Shown here: positions 57,120 to 64,000 of the stretch, in pieces
How positions within the stretch are numbered: position 1 is the first letter of the stretch
How the letters are laid out: each line of letters opens with the position of its first letter
Assembly: GCF_001676875.1 (NCBI RefSeq)
Contig: NZ_JYKA01000005.1
Coordinates: 124,001 to 188,000, forward strand
DNA from: Chromobacterium subtsugae
GTDB lineage: Bacteria > Pseudomonadota > Gammaproteobacteria > Burkholderiales > Chromobacteriaceae
Length of the DNA stretch: 64,000 nt
Direction: 5' to 3'
The notes under the pieces: generated by a model
Databases searched by the model: none
Told to the model about the DNA's origin: nothing
The model's input: the letters and a program-made list of their open reading frames with translations, nothing else
Program-made: the position numbers and the translations under genes

Positions 57120-57805
57120 TGGATGCCGCAACCCTGAACGAAGCGCTGCAAAACCTGCAATCGATGGCCCCGGAAATCTGGCAGGCCAGCCAGGAGACCG
57201 GCGTGATGCTGGGCCTGGGGCTGGCGGCCGCCATCCTGTTCGGCGGCCCGCTGGGCGTCGTCCTGTACCTGTCGCAGCAGGGCCAGATGTTCGCCAACCG
57301 TTTCGTCAACGGCGTGCTCAGCTGGCTGGTGAACCTGGTGCGTTCCTTCCCCTTCATCATCCTGATGGTGTCGCTGGTGCCGCTGACCCGGCTGATCGTC
57401 GGCAGCACCATCGGCCCGGTGGCCGCGTCGGTGCCGCTGGCCTTCGCCGCCATTCCGTACTTTGCCCGACTGGTGGAGCAGACGCTGCGCGAGATTCCGC
57501 GCGGCGTGGTGGAGGCGGCCGAGGCGATGGGCGCGAGCCCGGCGCAGATCATCTTCAAGGTGCTGGTGAACGAGGCTCGCTCCGGGCTGATATCCAGCCT
57601 CACCATCCTGACCATCAGCTTCCTCAGCTACACCGCGGTGGCGGGCGTGGTGGGCGGCGGCGGCATCGGCGACCTGGCCATCCGCTACGGTTACTACCGC
57701 TTCCAGACCGACGTGATGGTGGCGATGGTGCTGATGCTGGTGGTGCTGGTGCAGATCATCCAGCTGCTGGGCAACCGCCTGGCGGCCAAGTTGGACAAAC
57801 GTTGA
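57119..57805 (+). CDS. metI: Methionine ABC transporter permease MetI
   Basis: 228-residue permease with five membrane helices and the EAA coupling motif near EAAEAMGASPAQIIFKV (about 138-154). Length is close to E. coli MetI (217). The ATG overlaps the metN stop (TAATG), so translation is coupled; metQ follows after 32 bases. Confidence 0.94.
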   Translation: MDAATLNEALQNLQSMAPEIWQASQETGVMLGLGLAAAILFGGPLGVVLYLSQQGQMFANRFVNGVLSWLVNLVRSFPFIILMVSLVPLTRLIVGSTIGPVAASVPLAFAAIPYFARLVEQTLREIPRGVVEAAEAMGASPAQIIFKVLVNEARSGLISSLTILTISFLSYTAVAGVVGGGGIGDLAIRYGYYRFQTDVMVAMVLMLVVLVQIIQLLGNRLAAKLDKR

Positions 57806-57837
57806 GCTTCAGACGCGCAAATTTAAAGGAGAAAACC

Positions 57838-58647
57838 ATGCGTAGATTCGTCATCAAGGCAGTTGCAGCATCCGTAGTGGGCCTGGCGCTGGCCGGCAAT
57901 GCCCTGGCCGCCGACCCGGCCAAGAAGGAAATCGTCATCGGCACCACCGTCGGCGACTTCGGCGACATGGTCAAGCAGTCGATCAAGCCGCAGCTGGAAA
58001 AGCAGGGCTATTCGGTCAAGCTGGTGGAGTTCACCGACTACGTGCGCCCCAATCTGGCGCTGCAGGAAGGCTCGCTGGACGTGAACGTGTTCCAGCACAA
58101 GCCTTACCTCGACAACTTCGCCAAGGAGCACAAGCTGTCGCTGAAAGAGGCTTTCCAGGTGCCGACCGCGCCGCTGGGCATCTATCCGGGCAAGCTGAAG
58201 TCGCTGAAGGACGCCAAGCCGGGCGTGACCCTGGCCGCGCCTAACGATCCGTCCAACTTCGCCCGCGCGCTGGTGATGCTGAACGACCTGGGCTGGGTGA
58301 AGCTGAAGCCGGGCGTCAACCCGCTGACCGCCTCCGAGCGCGACATCGCCGTCAACATCAAGAAAGTGAAGATCGTTCAGCTGGAAGCCGCGCAGCTGCC
58401 GCGCTCGCGCAGCGATGTGGACTTCTCCGTGATCAACGGCAACTACGCCACCAGCTCCGGCATCAAGCTGACCGAAGCGGTCTACCAGGAAAAGAGCTAC
58501 GCCTATGTCAACTGGGGCGTGGTGCGCGCGGCCGACGCCGCCAAGCCGTGGGCCAAGGACGTGATCGCCGCCTACAATTCGCCGGCGTTCAAGGCCTACA
58601 CCAAGCAGAAATTCGCCGGCTACAAGCTGCCGCAAGGCTGGAACTGA
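57838..58647 (+). CDS. metQ: Methionine-binding periplasmic protein MetQ (NlpA family)
   Basis: 269 residues with a Sec signal (about 1-23, ending NALA-A) and the NlpA-type binding domain (IVIGTTVGDFGDMVK, YVRPNLALQEGSLDVNVFQH). E. coli MetQ is a lipoprotein; here no lipobox cysteine is present, so the mature protein should be soluble in the periplasm. AAAGGAG at 57825-57831 precedes ATG 57838. Last gene of the operon, followed by a terminator. Confidence 0.94.
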   Translation: MRRFVIKAVAASVVGLALAGNALAADPAKKEIVIGTTVGDFGDMVKQSIKPQLEKQGYSVKLVEFTDYVRPNLALQEGSLDVNVFQHKPYLDNFAKEHKLSLKEAFQVPTAPLGIYPGKLKSLKDAKPGVTLAAPNDPSNFARALVMLNDLGWVKLKPGVNPLTASERDIAVNIKKVKIVQLEAAQLPRSRSDVDFSVINGNYATSSGIKLTEAVYQEKSYAYVNWGVVRAADAAKPWAKDVIAAYNSPAFKAYTKQKFAGYKLPQGWN

Positions 58648-58683
58648 GTTTTTCTTGTAACACTCCTGGCTACAAGACTTGAC

Positions 58684-58707
58684 GGAGGGCTGCGGCCCTC
58701 CTTTTTT
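58684..58707 (+). terminator. Intrinsic terminator of metNIQ
   Basis: Perfect 7-bp stem GGAGGGC/GCCCTCC with a TGCG tetraloop followed by six T's. Confidence 0.92.
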
Positions 58708-58987
58708 GCGTCTGTTTTTTGCCGGCAGGGCGAAGCGCGGCGGTGATTGCCAACTTATTCTGAAAACACTATCGACAAAGCTTGCGCGGCGGTGTTGCTT
58801 GCGGCGGCGGCAGGAGGGCTGCGTCGGGCGGGCGACAAACGCCGGCCGGGCGGGCATTTGCGCGGTGTTTCATGATAGAATGGCGGGATTGTTACATCCA
58901 TCGGTTGTCGTTGCCTGAGCGCCGTTTTGCAAACGTGGCGCGCGCCGGGCGGGCGGCGGCCGGATCATCCTTACGAATCAAGACACT

Positions 58988-61681
58988 ATGACCGATAACC
59001 TGTTCGCCAAGGAAACGATTCCCATCAGCCTCGAAGAGGAGATGCGCCGTTCTTATCTCGATTACGCGATGAGCGTGATCGTGGGCCGCGCGCTGCCGGA
59101 CGTGCGCGACGGCCTCAAGCCGGTGCACCGCCGCGTGCTGTATGCGATGCACGAGCTGTCCAACGACTGGAACCGCGCATACAAGAAGTCGGCCCGTATC
59201 GTTGGCGACGTGATCGGTAAATACCACCCGCACGGCGACACCGCCGTGTACGACACCATCGTGCGCATGGCGCAGGACTTTTCCTTGCGCTACCCGCTGG
59301 TGGATGGCCAGGGCAACTTCGGCTCGGTGGACGGCGACAACGCCGCCGCGATGCGTTACACCGAAATCCGCATGGCGCGCATCGCGCATGAACTGTTGGC
59401 CGACATCGAAAAAGAGACGGTCGACTTCGGCCCCAACTACGACGGCTCCGAGCACGAGCCGCTGATCCTGCCGGCCAAAGTCCCGAACCTGCTGGTCAAC
59501 GGCGCCTCCGGCATCGCCGTCGGCATGGCCACCAACATTCCGCCGCATAACCTCAACGAGGTGGTGGACGCCTGCCTGGCCTTGCTGGGCAACAGCGAAC
59601 TGACCATAGACGAGCTGATTGACATCATTCCGGCGCCGGACTTTCCGACCGCCGGCATCATCTACGGCACCGCCGGCGTCAAGGAAGGCTACCGCACCGG
59701 CCGCGGCCGCGTGATCATGCGTGCGCGCACCCATACCGAACCCATCGGCAAGGGCGACCGCGAAGCGATCATCGTCGACGAGATTCCGTATCAGGTGAAC
59801 AAGGCCCGCCTGCTGGAGCGCATCAGCGAATTGGTGCGCGACAAGCAGATCGAGGGCATCTCCGACCTGCGCGACGAGTCGGACAAGTCCGGCATGCGCG
59901 TGGTGATCGAACTGAAGCGCGGCGAAATGCCGGAGGTGGTGCTGAACCACCTGTACAAGATGACCCAGCTGCAGGACAGCTTCGGCATGAATATGGTGGC
60001 GCTGGTCGACGGCCAGCCGCGCCTGCTGAACCTGAAGCAGATCCTGGTTGAATTCCTGCGCCACCGCCGCGAAGTGGTGACCCGCCGCACCATCTTCGAA
60101 CTGAAGAAGGCGCGCGAACGCGGCCACATCCTGGAAGGCCTGGCCGTCGCGCTGTCCAACGTCGACGAAATCATCGCGCTGATCAAGGCGTCCGACGCCC
60201 CGCCGCAGGCCAAGGCCGCGTTGATGGCTCGCGCCTGGCGCTCGTCGCTGGTGGAGGACATGCTGTCCCGCGTCGAAGGCGACAAGGCGCGTCCGGAAAA
60301 CATCGATCCGGCTTTCGGCCTGAAGGACGACGGCTACCACCTGTCCGACGTGCAGGCCCAGGCCATCCTGGACATGCGCCTGCAGCGCCTGACCGGCCTG
60401 GAGCAGGACAAGATCGTCGGCGAATACCGCGAGATCATGGACGTGATCCTCGACCTGCTGGACATCCTGGCCAAGCCTGAGCGCATCAGCCAGATCATCG
60501 GCGACGAGCTGACCGCCATCAAGCTGCAGTTCGGCGACGCGCGACGCTCGGAAATCGAGCCGTACGGCGGCGACATCAATATCGAAGACCTGATCACCCC
60601 GCAGGACATGGTGGTGACCATTTCGCACAGCGGCTACATCAAGGCGCAGCCGATCGACGACTACAGCGCGCAGCGCCGCGGCGGCCGCGGCAAGCAGGCC
60701 GCCGCCACCAAGGACGACGATTTCATCGAAACGCTGTTCGTCGCCAACACCCACGACTACGTGCTGTGCTTCTCCAGCCGCGGCCGCTGCTACTGGCGCA
60801 AGGTGTACGACCTGCCGCAGGGCGGCCGCCAGAGCCGCGGCAAGCCGATGGTCAACGTGCTGCCGCTGGAAGACGGCGAGAAGATCAATGCGCTGCTGCC
60901 GATCAGCGAGTTCCGCGACGATCAATACGTGTTCATGGCCACGGCCGACGGCACGGTGAAGAAAACGCCGCTGCGCGCCTTCTCCAAGCCGCGCGCGGCC
61001 GGCATCATCGCCATCAATCTGGACGAAGGCAATTATCTGGTCGGCGTGGCGCTGACCTGCGGCAAGAGCGTGGCCGGCCAGGGAGATGAGGAAGACGAAG
61101 TGGCGTCCGAAGACGACACCATCATCGAGGGCGAGCTGATCGAGGACGCGCAGTCCATCGAAGGCGATCAGGTGATGTTGTTCTCCGACGCCGGCAAATC
61201 GGTGCGCTTCAGCGAAAGCCAAGTGCGTCCGATGGGCCGCACCTCGCGCGGCGTGCGCGGCATGAAGCTGGGCGAAGGCCAGAAGCTGATCTCGCTGCTG
61301 GTGACCAACTCCGCGGACCAGATGGTACTCACCGCCAGCGACGGCGGCTACGGCAAGCGCACCCGCGTCAGCGACTTCCGCCTGACCAGCCGCGGCACCC
61401 AGGGCGTGATCGCGATGGACCTGACCGACAAGACCGGCTTCAAGCTGGTGGCGGCCAGCCTGGTGGAGGAAAGCGACGACATCATGCTGATCACCACCGG
61501 CGGCGTGCTGATCCGCACCAAGGTGGCGGAAGTGCGCGAAACCGGCCGTTCGGCCCAGGGCGTGCGCCTGATCAATCTGGACGACGGCGAAAAGCTGATC
61601 GGCCTGGAGATCGTGGCCGAAGCCGAGTGCGCGGATGCCGAAGGCGAGGGCGATGCCGCGCCGGAGCAGGGCGAAGCGTAA
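58988..61681 (+). CDS. gyrA: DNA gyrase subunit A
   Basis: 897-residue type II topoisomerase subunit (E. coli 875). The catalytic tyrosine is Y124 (AAAMRYTE). The quinolone-resistance region [10 protein letters not shown] has T85 and D89 where E. coli has S83 and D87; Thr is a common natural residue. The GyrA box QRRGGRGK is present in the C-terminal beta-pinwheel. An acidic insert (about 700-720) interrupts the pinwheel. A 280-base gap precedes it; no strong Shine-Dalgarno was seen before ATG 58988. The stop overlaps the thioesterase start by 1 base. Confidence 0.97.
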   Translation: MTDNLFAKETIPISLEEEMRRSYLDYAMSVIVGRALPDVRDGLKPVHRRVLYAMHELSNDWNRAYKKSARIVGDVIGKYHPHGDTAVYDTIVRMAQDFSLRYPLVDGQGNFGSVDGDNAAAMRYTEIRMARIAHELLADIEKETVDFGPNYDGSEHEPLILPAKVPNLLVNGASGIAVGMATNIPPHNLNEVVDACLALLGNSELTIDELIDIIPAPDFPTAGIIYGTAGVKEGYRTGRGRVIMRARTHTEPIGKGDREAIIVDEIPYQVNKARLLERISELVRDKQIEGISDLRDESDKSGMRVVIELKRGEMPEVVLNHLYKMTQLQDSFGMNMVALVDGQPRLLNLKQILVEFLRHRREVVTRRTIFELKKARERGHILEGLAVALSNVDEIIALIKASDAPPQAKAALMARAWRSSLVEDMLSRVEGDKARPENIDPAFGLKDDGYHLSDVQAQAILDMRLQRLTGLEQDKIVGEYREIMDVILDLLDILAKPERISQIIGDELTAIKLQFGDARRSEIEPYGGDINIEDLITPQDMVVTISHSGYIKAQPIDDYSAQRRGGRGKQAAATKDDDFIETLFVANTHDYVLCFSSRGRCYWRKVYDLPQGGRQSRGKPMVNVLPLEDGEKINALLPISEFRDDQYVFMATADGTVKKTPLRAFSKPRAAGIIAINLDEGNYLVGVALTCGKSVAGQGDEEDEVASEDDTIIEGELIEDAQSIEGDQVMLFSDAGKSVRFSESQVRPMGRTSRGVRGMKLGEGQKLISLLVTNSADQMVLTASDGGYGKRTRVSDFRLTSRGTQGVIAMDLTDKTGFKLVAASLVEESDDIMLITTGGVLIRTKVAEVRETGRSAQGVRLINLDDGEKLIGLEIVAEAECADAEGEGDAAPEQGEA

Positions 61682-62151
61682 TGATCCCGACTCCTGCCAA
61701 CCCGCAGGTGCTGGAGGCGATGAGCCAGCTCTTCGTCTCCTTCCCTCATTGCGCGACGCTGGGCTTCGAGTATGTCGGCACCGAGGGCCGCAAGCCCACG
61801 CTGAAGCTGTCCTGGCGCGAAGACCTGGTGGGCAATCCCGCCACCGGCATCCTCCACGGCGGGGTGATCACCTCGCTGGTGGATACCTGCAGCGCCATCG
61901 CCGTCACCGCGCAGCTGCCGGGGGCGGAAACCATCGCCACGCTGGATCTGCGCATCGATTACCTGAAGTCCGCCACGCCGGGCAAGGCCATCCACTGCAC
62001 TGCCGGATGCTACCGGCTGGCCAGCCAGATCGCCTTCACCCGCGCGGTGTGCTATCACGATAATCCGACCGACCCCATCGCCCACGGCGTGGCCACCTTC
62101 ATGCGCGAGTCCAGCCGGACGCCGATGCTGCCGGAGGAGGGCCGCGAATGA
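61681..62151 (+). CDS. Hotdog-fold thioesterase, PaaI family
   Basis: 156 residues with the PaaI-type signature HGGVITSLVDTCSAIAV (about 60-76) and the GAETIATLDLRIDYL strand. Such enzymes hydrolyse acyl- or aryl-CoA thioesters. The ATG overlaps the gyrA stop (TAATG), and its own stop overlaps the next thioesterase gene (ATGA). Substrate unknown; two adjacent hotdog genes may form a heteromer. Confidence 0.87.
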   Translation: MIPTPANPQVLEAMSQLFVSFPHCATLGFEYVGTEGRKPTLKLSWREDLVGNPATGILHGGVITSLVDTCSAIAVTAQLPGAETIATLDLRIDYLKSATPGKAIHCTAGCYRLASQIAFTRAVCYHDNPTDPIAHGVATFMRESSRTPMLPEEGRE

Positions 62152-62588
62152 GCGAATTCATGCAACGCTTCGCCGAATGGCGCGAGCGCAAGGCTTACGC
62201 CGAGATCGTGGACGCGCTGCCGTATGTCAAGTTGATGGGAGTGCAGCTGCGCGAGGACGAACAGGGCGAGCTGCGCTTCGATCTGCCTTTCGCCGAGCGC
62301 AACGTCGGCAATACCACGCTGCCGGCGCTGCATGGCGGCCTCATAGGCGGCTTCATGGAAAGCGCGGCGATGATACACCTGATGTGGAACCGCGAGTCGC
62401 TGGAAGCGCCGAAGATAGTGGATTTCTCTCTGGACTACCTGCGCCCGGGGCGCCCGCAAACGCTGAGCGCCCAGTGCGAAATCACCAAGCAGGGCAAACG
62501 GGTGGCCCACGTGCTGATAGAAGCCTGGCAAGACGACCGCCGCAAGCCGGTCGCCGTGGCCCGCGCCCATTTTCTGCTGAGCAACTGA
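62148..62588 (+). CDS. Second hotdog-fold thioesterase, PaaI family
   Basis: 146 residues with the signature LHGGLIGGFMESAAMIHLMW (about 61-80) and VDFSLDYLRPGRPQTL. Distantly related to the preceding protein and overlapping it by 4 bases, so the two are coexpressed. Substrate unknown. A terminator follows. Confidence 0.87.
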   Translation: MSEFMQRFAEWRERKAYAEIVDALPYVKLMGVQLREDEQGELRFDLPFAERNVGNTTLPALHGGLIGGFMESAAMIHLMWNRESLEAPKIVDFSLDYLRPGRPQTLSAQCEITKQGKRVAHVLIEAWQDDRRKPVAVARAHFLLSN

Positions 62589-62612
62589 GCCGCCCGCGAT
62601 GGCGGCCCATGG

Positions 62613-62651
62613 AAAACCGGCGCATCCCTGGCGGGACGTGCCGGTTTTTTT
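62613..62651 (+). terminator. Intrinsic terminator after the thioesterase genes
   Basis: Arms AAAACCGGC and GCCGGTTTT enclose an 18-base loop; the descending arm runs into seven T's (62645-62651). Ends the gyrA-thioesterase transcript before serC. Confidence 0.85.
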
Positions 62652-62713
62652 ATACACTCGTAGCGACAGCCGCAGCCGGCTGACCCCGCGCACGCAATAG
62701 ATAAAGGATAGAC

Positions 62714-63802
62714 ATGGCCAAGGTTTACAACTTTTCCGCCGGTCCCGCCGTCCTGCCGCACCAGGTGCTGGCCGAAGCCCAGAGCGAACTGCTGGACTGG
62801 CACGGCTCCGGCATGAGCGTGATGGAGATGAGCCACCGCGGCAAGGAATTCATGAGCATCATCCATGACGCCGAGCATGATCTGCGCGAGTTGATGCGGA
62901 TTCCCGCCAATTACAAGGTGCTGTTCCTGCAGGGCGGCGCTTCGCTGCAGTTCGCGATGGCGCCGCTGAACCTGCTGGGCGACAAGGACAGCGTCGACAT
63001 CGTCAACACCGGCCATTGGTCCAAGCTGGCCATCAAGGAGGCGAAGCGCTACGCCAAGGTCAATGTGGTGGCCAGCAGCGAAGACCGCGACTTCAGCCTG
63101 GTGCCGGAAGAGGCGAGCTGGCAGCGCGATCCCAATGCCGCCTACCTGCACTACACCTCCAACGAAACCATCGGCGGCCTGCAGTTCCCCTATGTGCCGG
63201 GTTCGCTGCCTGGCGTGCCGCTGATCTGCGACATGTCGTCAGATTTCCTGTCGCGCGAGGTGGACGTCAGCCGCTTCGGCATGATCTACGCCGGCGCGCA
63301 GAAAAACATCGGCCCGTCCGGCCTGACGGTGCTGGTGATCCGCGAAGACCTGCTGGGCAAGGCCAGGGCGGACATTCCCACCATGATGAATTACCAGGTG
63401 CATGCCGACGCCGACTCGATGTACAACACGCCCGGCACCTACCCGATCTACATCGCCGGACTGGTGTTCAAATGGCTGAAGGAGCAAGGCGGCGTCAAGG
63501 GCATCGCCACCCGCAACGAAGAGAAGGCCGGCCTCTTGTACCATGCGATAGACAGCAGCGAAGGCTTTTACTCCAGCCATATCGAAGCGCCGTTCCGCTC
63601 CAGGATGAACGTGGTGTTCAAGCTGAAGGACGAGGCGCTGGACGAAATCTTCCTGCTGGAAGCGCGCAAGAACGGCCTGGCCCAATTGAAGGGCCACCGC
63701 GCGGTGGGCGGCATGCGGGCGTCGATCTACAATGCGATGCCGATCGAGGGCGTGAAATCGCTGGTCAATTTCATGCAGGATTTCGCGCGCCAGCATAGCT
63801 GA
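62714..63802 (+). CDS. serC: Phosphoserine aminotransferase SerC
   Basis: 362-residue PLP enzyme (E. coli 362) converting 3-phosphohydroxypyruvate to phosphoserine in serine synthesis, and acting in pyridoxine synthesis. The opening VYNFSAGPAVLPHQVL, HRGKEF, CDMSSDFLSREVDV and the PLP lysine in GAQKNIGPSGLT are intact, as is the C-terminal GLAQLKGHRAVGGMRASIYNA. AAAGGA precedes ATG 62714. Confidence 0.97.
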   Translation: MAKVYNFSAGPAVLPHQVLAEAQSELLDWHGSGMSVMEMSHRGKEFMSIIHDAEHDLRELMRIPANYKVLFLQGGASLQFAMAPLNLLGDKDSVDIVNTGHWSKLAIKEAKRYAKVNVVASSEDRDFSLVPEEASWQRDPNAAYLHYTSNETIGGLQFPYVPGSLPGVPLICDMSSDFLSREVDVSRFGMIYAGAQKNIGPSGLTVLVIREDLLGKARADIPTMMNYQVHADADSMYNTPGTYPIYIAGLVFKWLKEQGGVKGIATRNEEKAGLLYHAIDSSEGFYSSHIEAPFRSRMNVVFKLKDEALDEIFLLEARKNGLAQLKGHRAVGGMRASIYNAMPIEGVKSLVNFMQDFARQHS

Positions 63803-63827
63803 CCGTAGAACGTCGTCTGGCCGAATG

Positions 63828-63866
63828 CGCCGCCGCCGTGACCGTCATGGCGGCGGCGGATTTTTT
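63828..63866 (+). terminator. Intrinsic terminator of serC
   Basis: Ten-base perfect arms CGCCGCCGCC/GGCGGCGGCG around an 11-base loop, then GA and six T's. It overlaps the end of the convergent partial gene. Confidence 0.88.
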
Positions 63867-64000
63867 CCCTGCTTGTCGTTGGTGCAGCTGGGATAGGGAG
63901 GCGCTTCGCCAGGCGTGCGGTTGCAAAGCCTGATCGGTTCGACTAAAAGCTGGTAACGGGCGGTCCATTTATCGGTGTCGATAGGCAGCGGCGCGCTCGA
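63845..64000 (-). CDS. 3' end of an unidentified - strand gene, cut by the window edge
   Basis: On the - strand an open frame enters at the edge and stops at TGA (63845-63847) inside the serC terminator. The 51 visible residues (containing IDTDKWTARYQLLVEPIRLC) have normal composition and codon choice for this genome and end in a Pro-rich tail. Family not recognised. Confidence 0.45.
   Translation of the reverse strand, partial: SSAPLPIDTDKWTARYQLLVEPIRLCNRTPGEAPPYPSCTNDKQGKNPPPP

Noticed and set aside
58892-61222. Long - strand open frame opposite gyrA
   Set aside because: Mirror of gyrA codon bias; no family resemblance and no ribosome binding site.

Overview
The window looks like chromosome of a GC-rich betaproteobacterium of the Chromobacterium group. 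This is inferred from a complete SPI-1-type type III secretion (T3SS) gene order like the Cpi-1 island of C. violaceum, together with betaproteobacterial-looking gyrA, serC, metNIQ and rluF-type genes. No rRNA, tRNA, CRISPR array, transposase or integrase was seen.

Region 1 (1-23069) is a + strand T3SS locus. It opens with the 3' part of an unrecognised alanine-rich gene and a toxin-type glycosyltransferase that may be an effector. Then come invF-G-E-A-B-C-I-J, spaO-P-Q-R-S (regulator, secretin, gatekeeper, export gate, ATPase, stalk, needle-length control, sorting platform, switch) and sicA-sipB-sipC-sipD-sipA-iacP (chaperone, translocators, effector, acyl carrier protein). Needle, inner-ring and platform genes of the prg/org type are absent, so they must lie elsewhere. 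A large nested inverted repeat splits spaP from spaQ, and spaO carries an internal start with its own ribosome binding site.

Region 2 (23061-29801, - strand) holds two hybrid two-component systems: a BvgS/EvgS-like kinase with a NarL-type regulator, and a 7TMR-DISM kinase with a REC-AraC regulator.

Region 3 (30316-40857, + strand) is an accessory block with visibly lower GC. It encodes a monohaem cytochrome-like protein, a LodA-family quinoprotein amino-acid oxidase, its LodB-like flavoprotein partner, a multicopper oxidase broken by a one-base frameshift, a flavin amine oxidase with a cysteine-rich tail, and a thiamine-diphosphate 2-oxo-acid decarboxylase. Together they suggest a secreted or periplasm-linked amino-acid oxidation pathway (amino acid to keto acid to aldehyde, with H2O2). 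This is the least described part of the window.

Region 4 (40858-64000) is mostly housekeeping: a KfrA-like DNA-binding coiled-coil protein behind an AT-rich palindromic promoter region, a membrane protein, a RluF-type pseudouridine synthase, YfcG-type GST, KptA, a SRAP protein beside umuDC (a damage-response cluster with a strong palindromic operator), a diguanylate cyclase, an NCS1 permease, a LasA-like M23 peptidase, an EEP-family hydrolase, metNIQ behind a long structured leader, gyrA, two hotdog thioesterases, serC, and the 3' end of a further - strand gene at the right edge.
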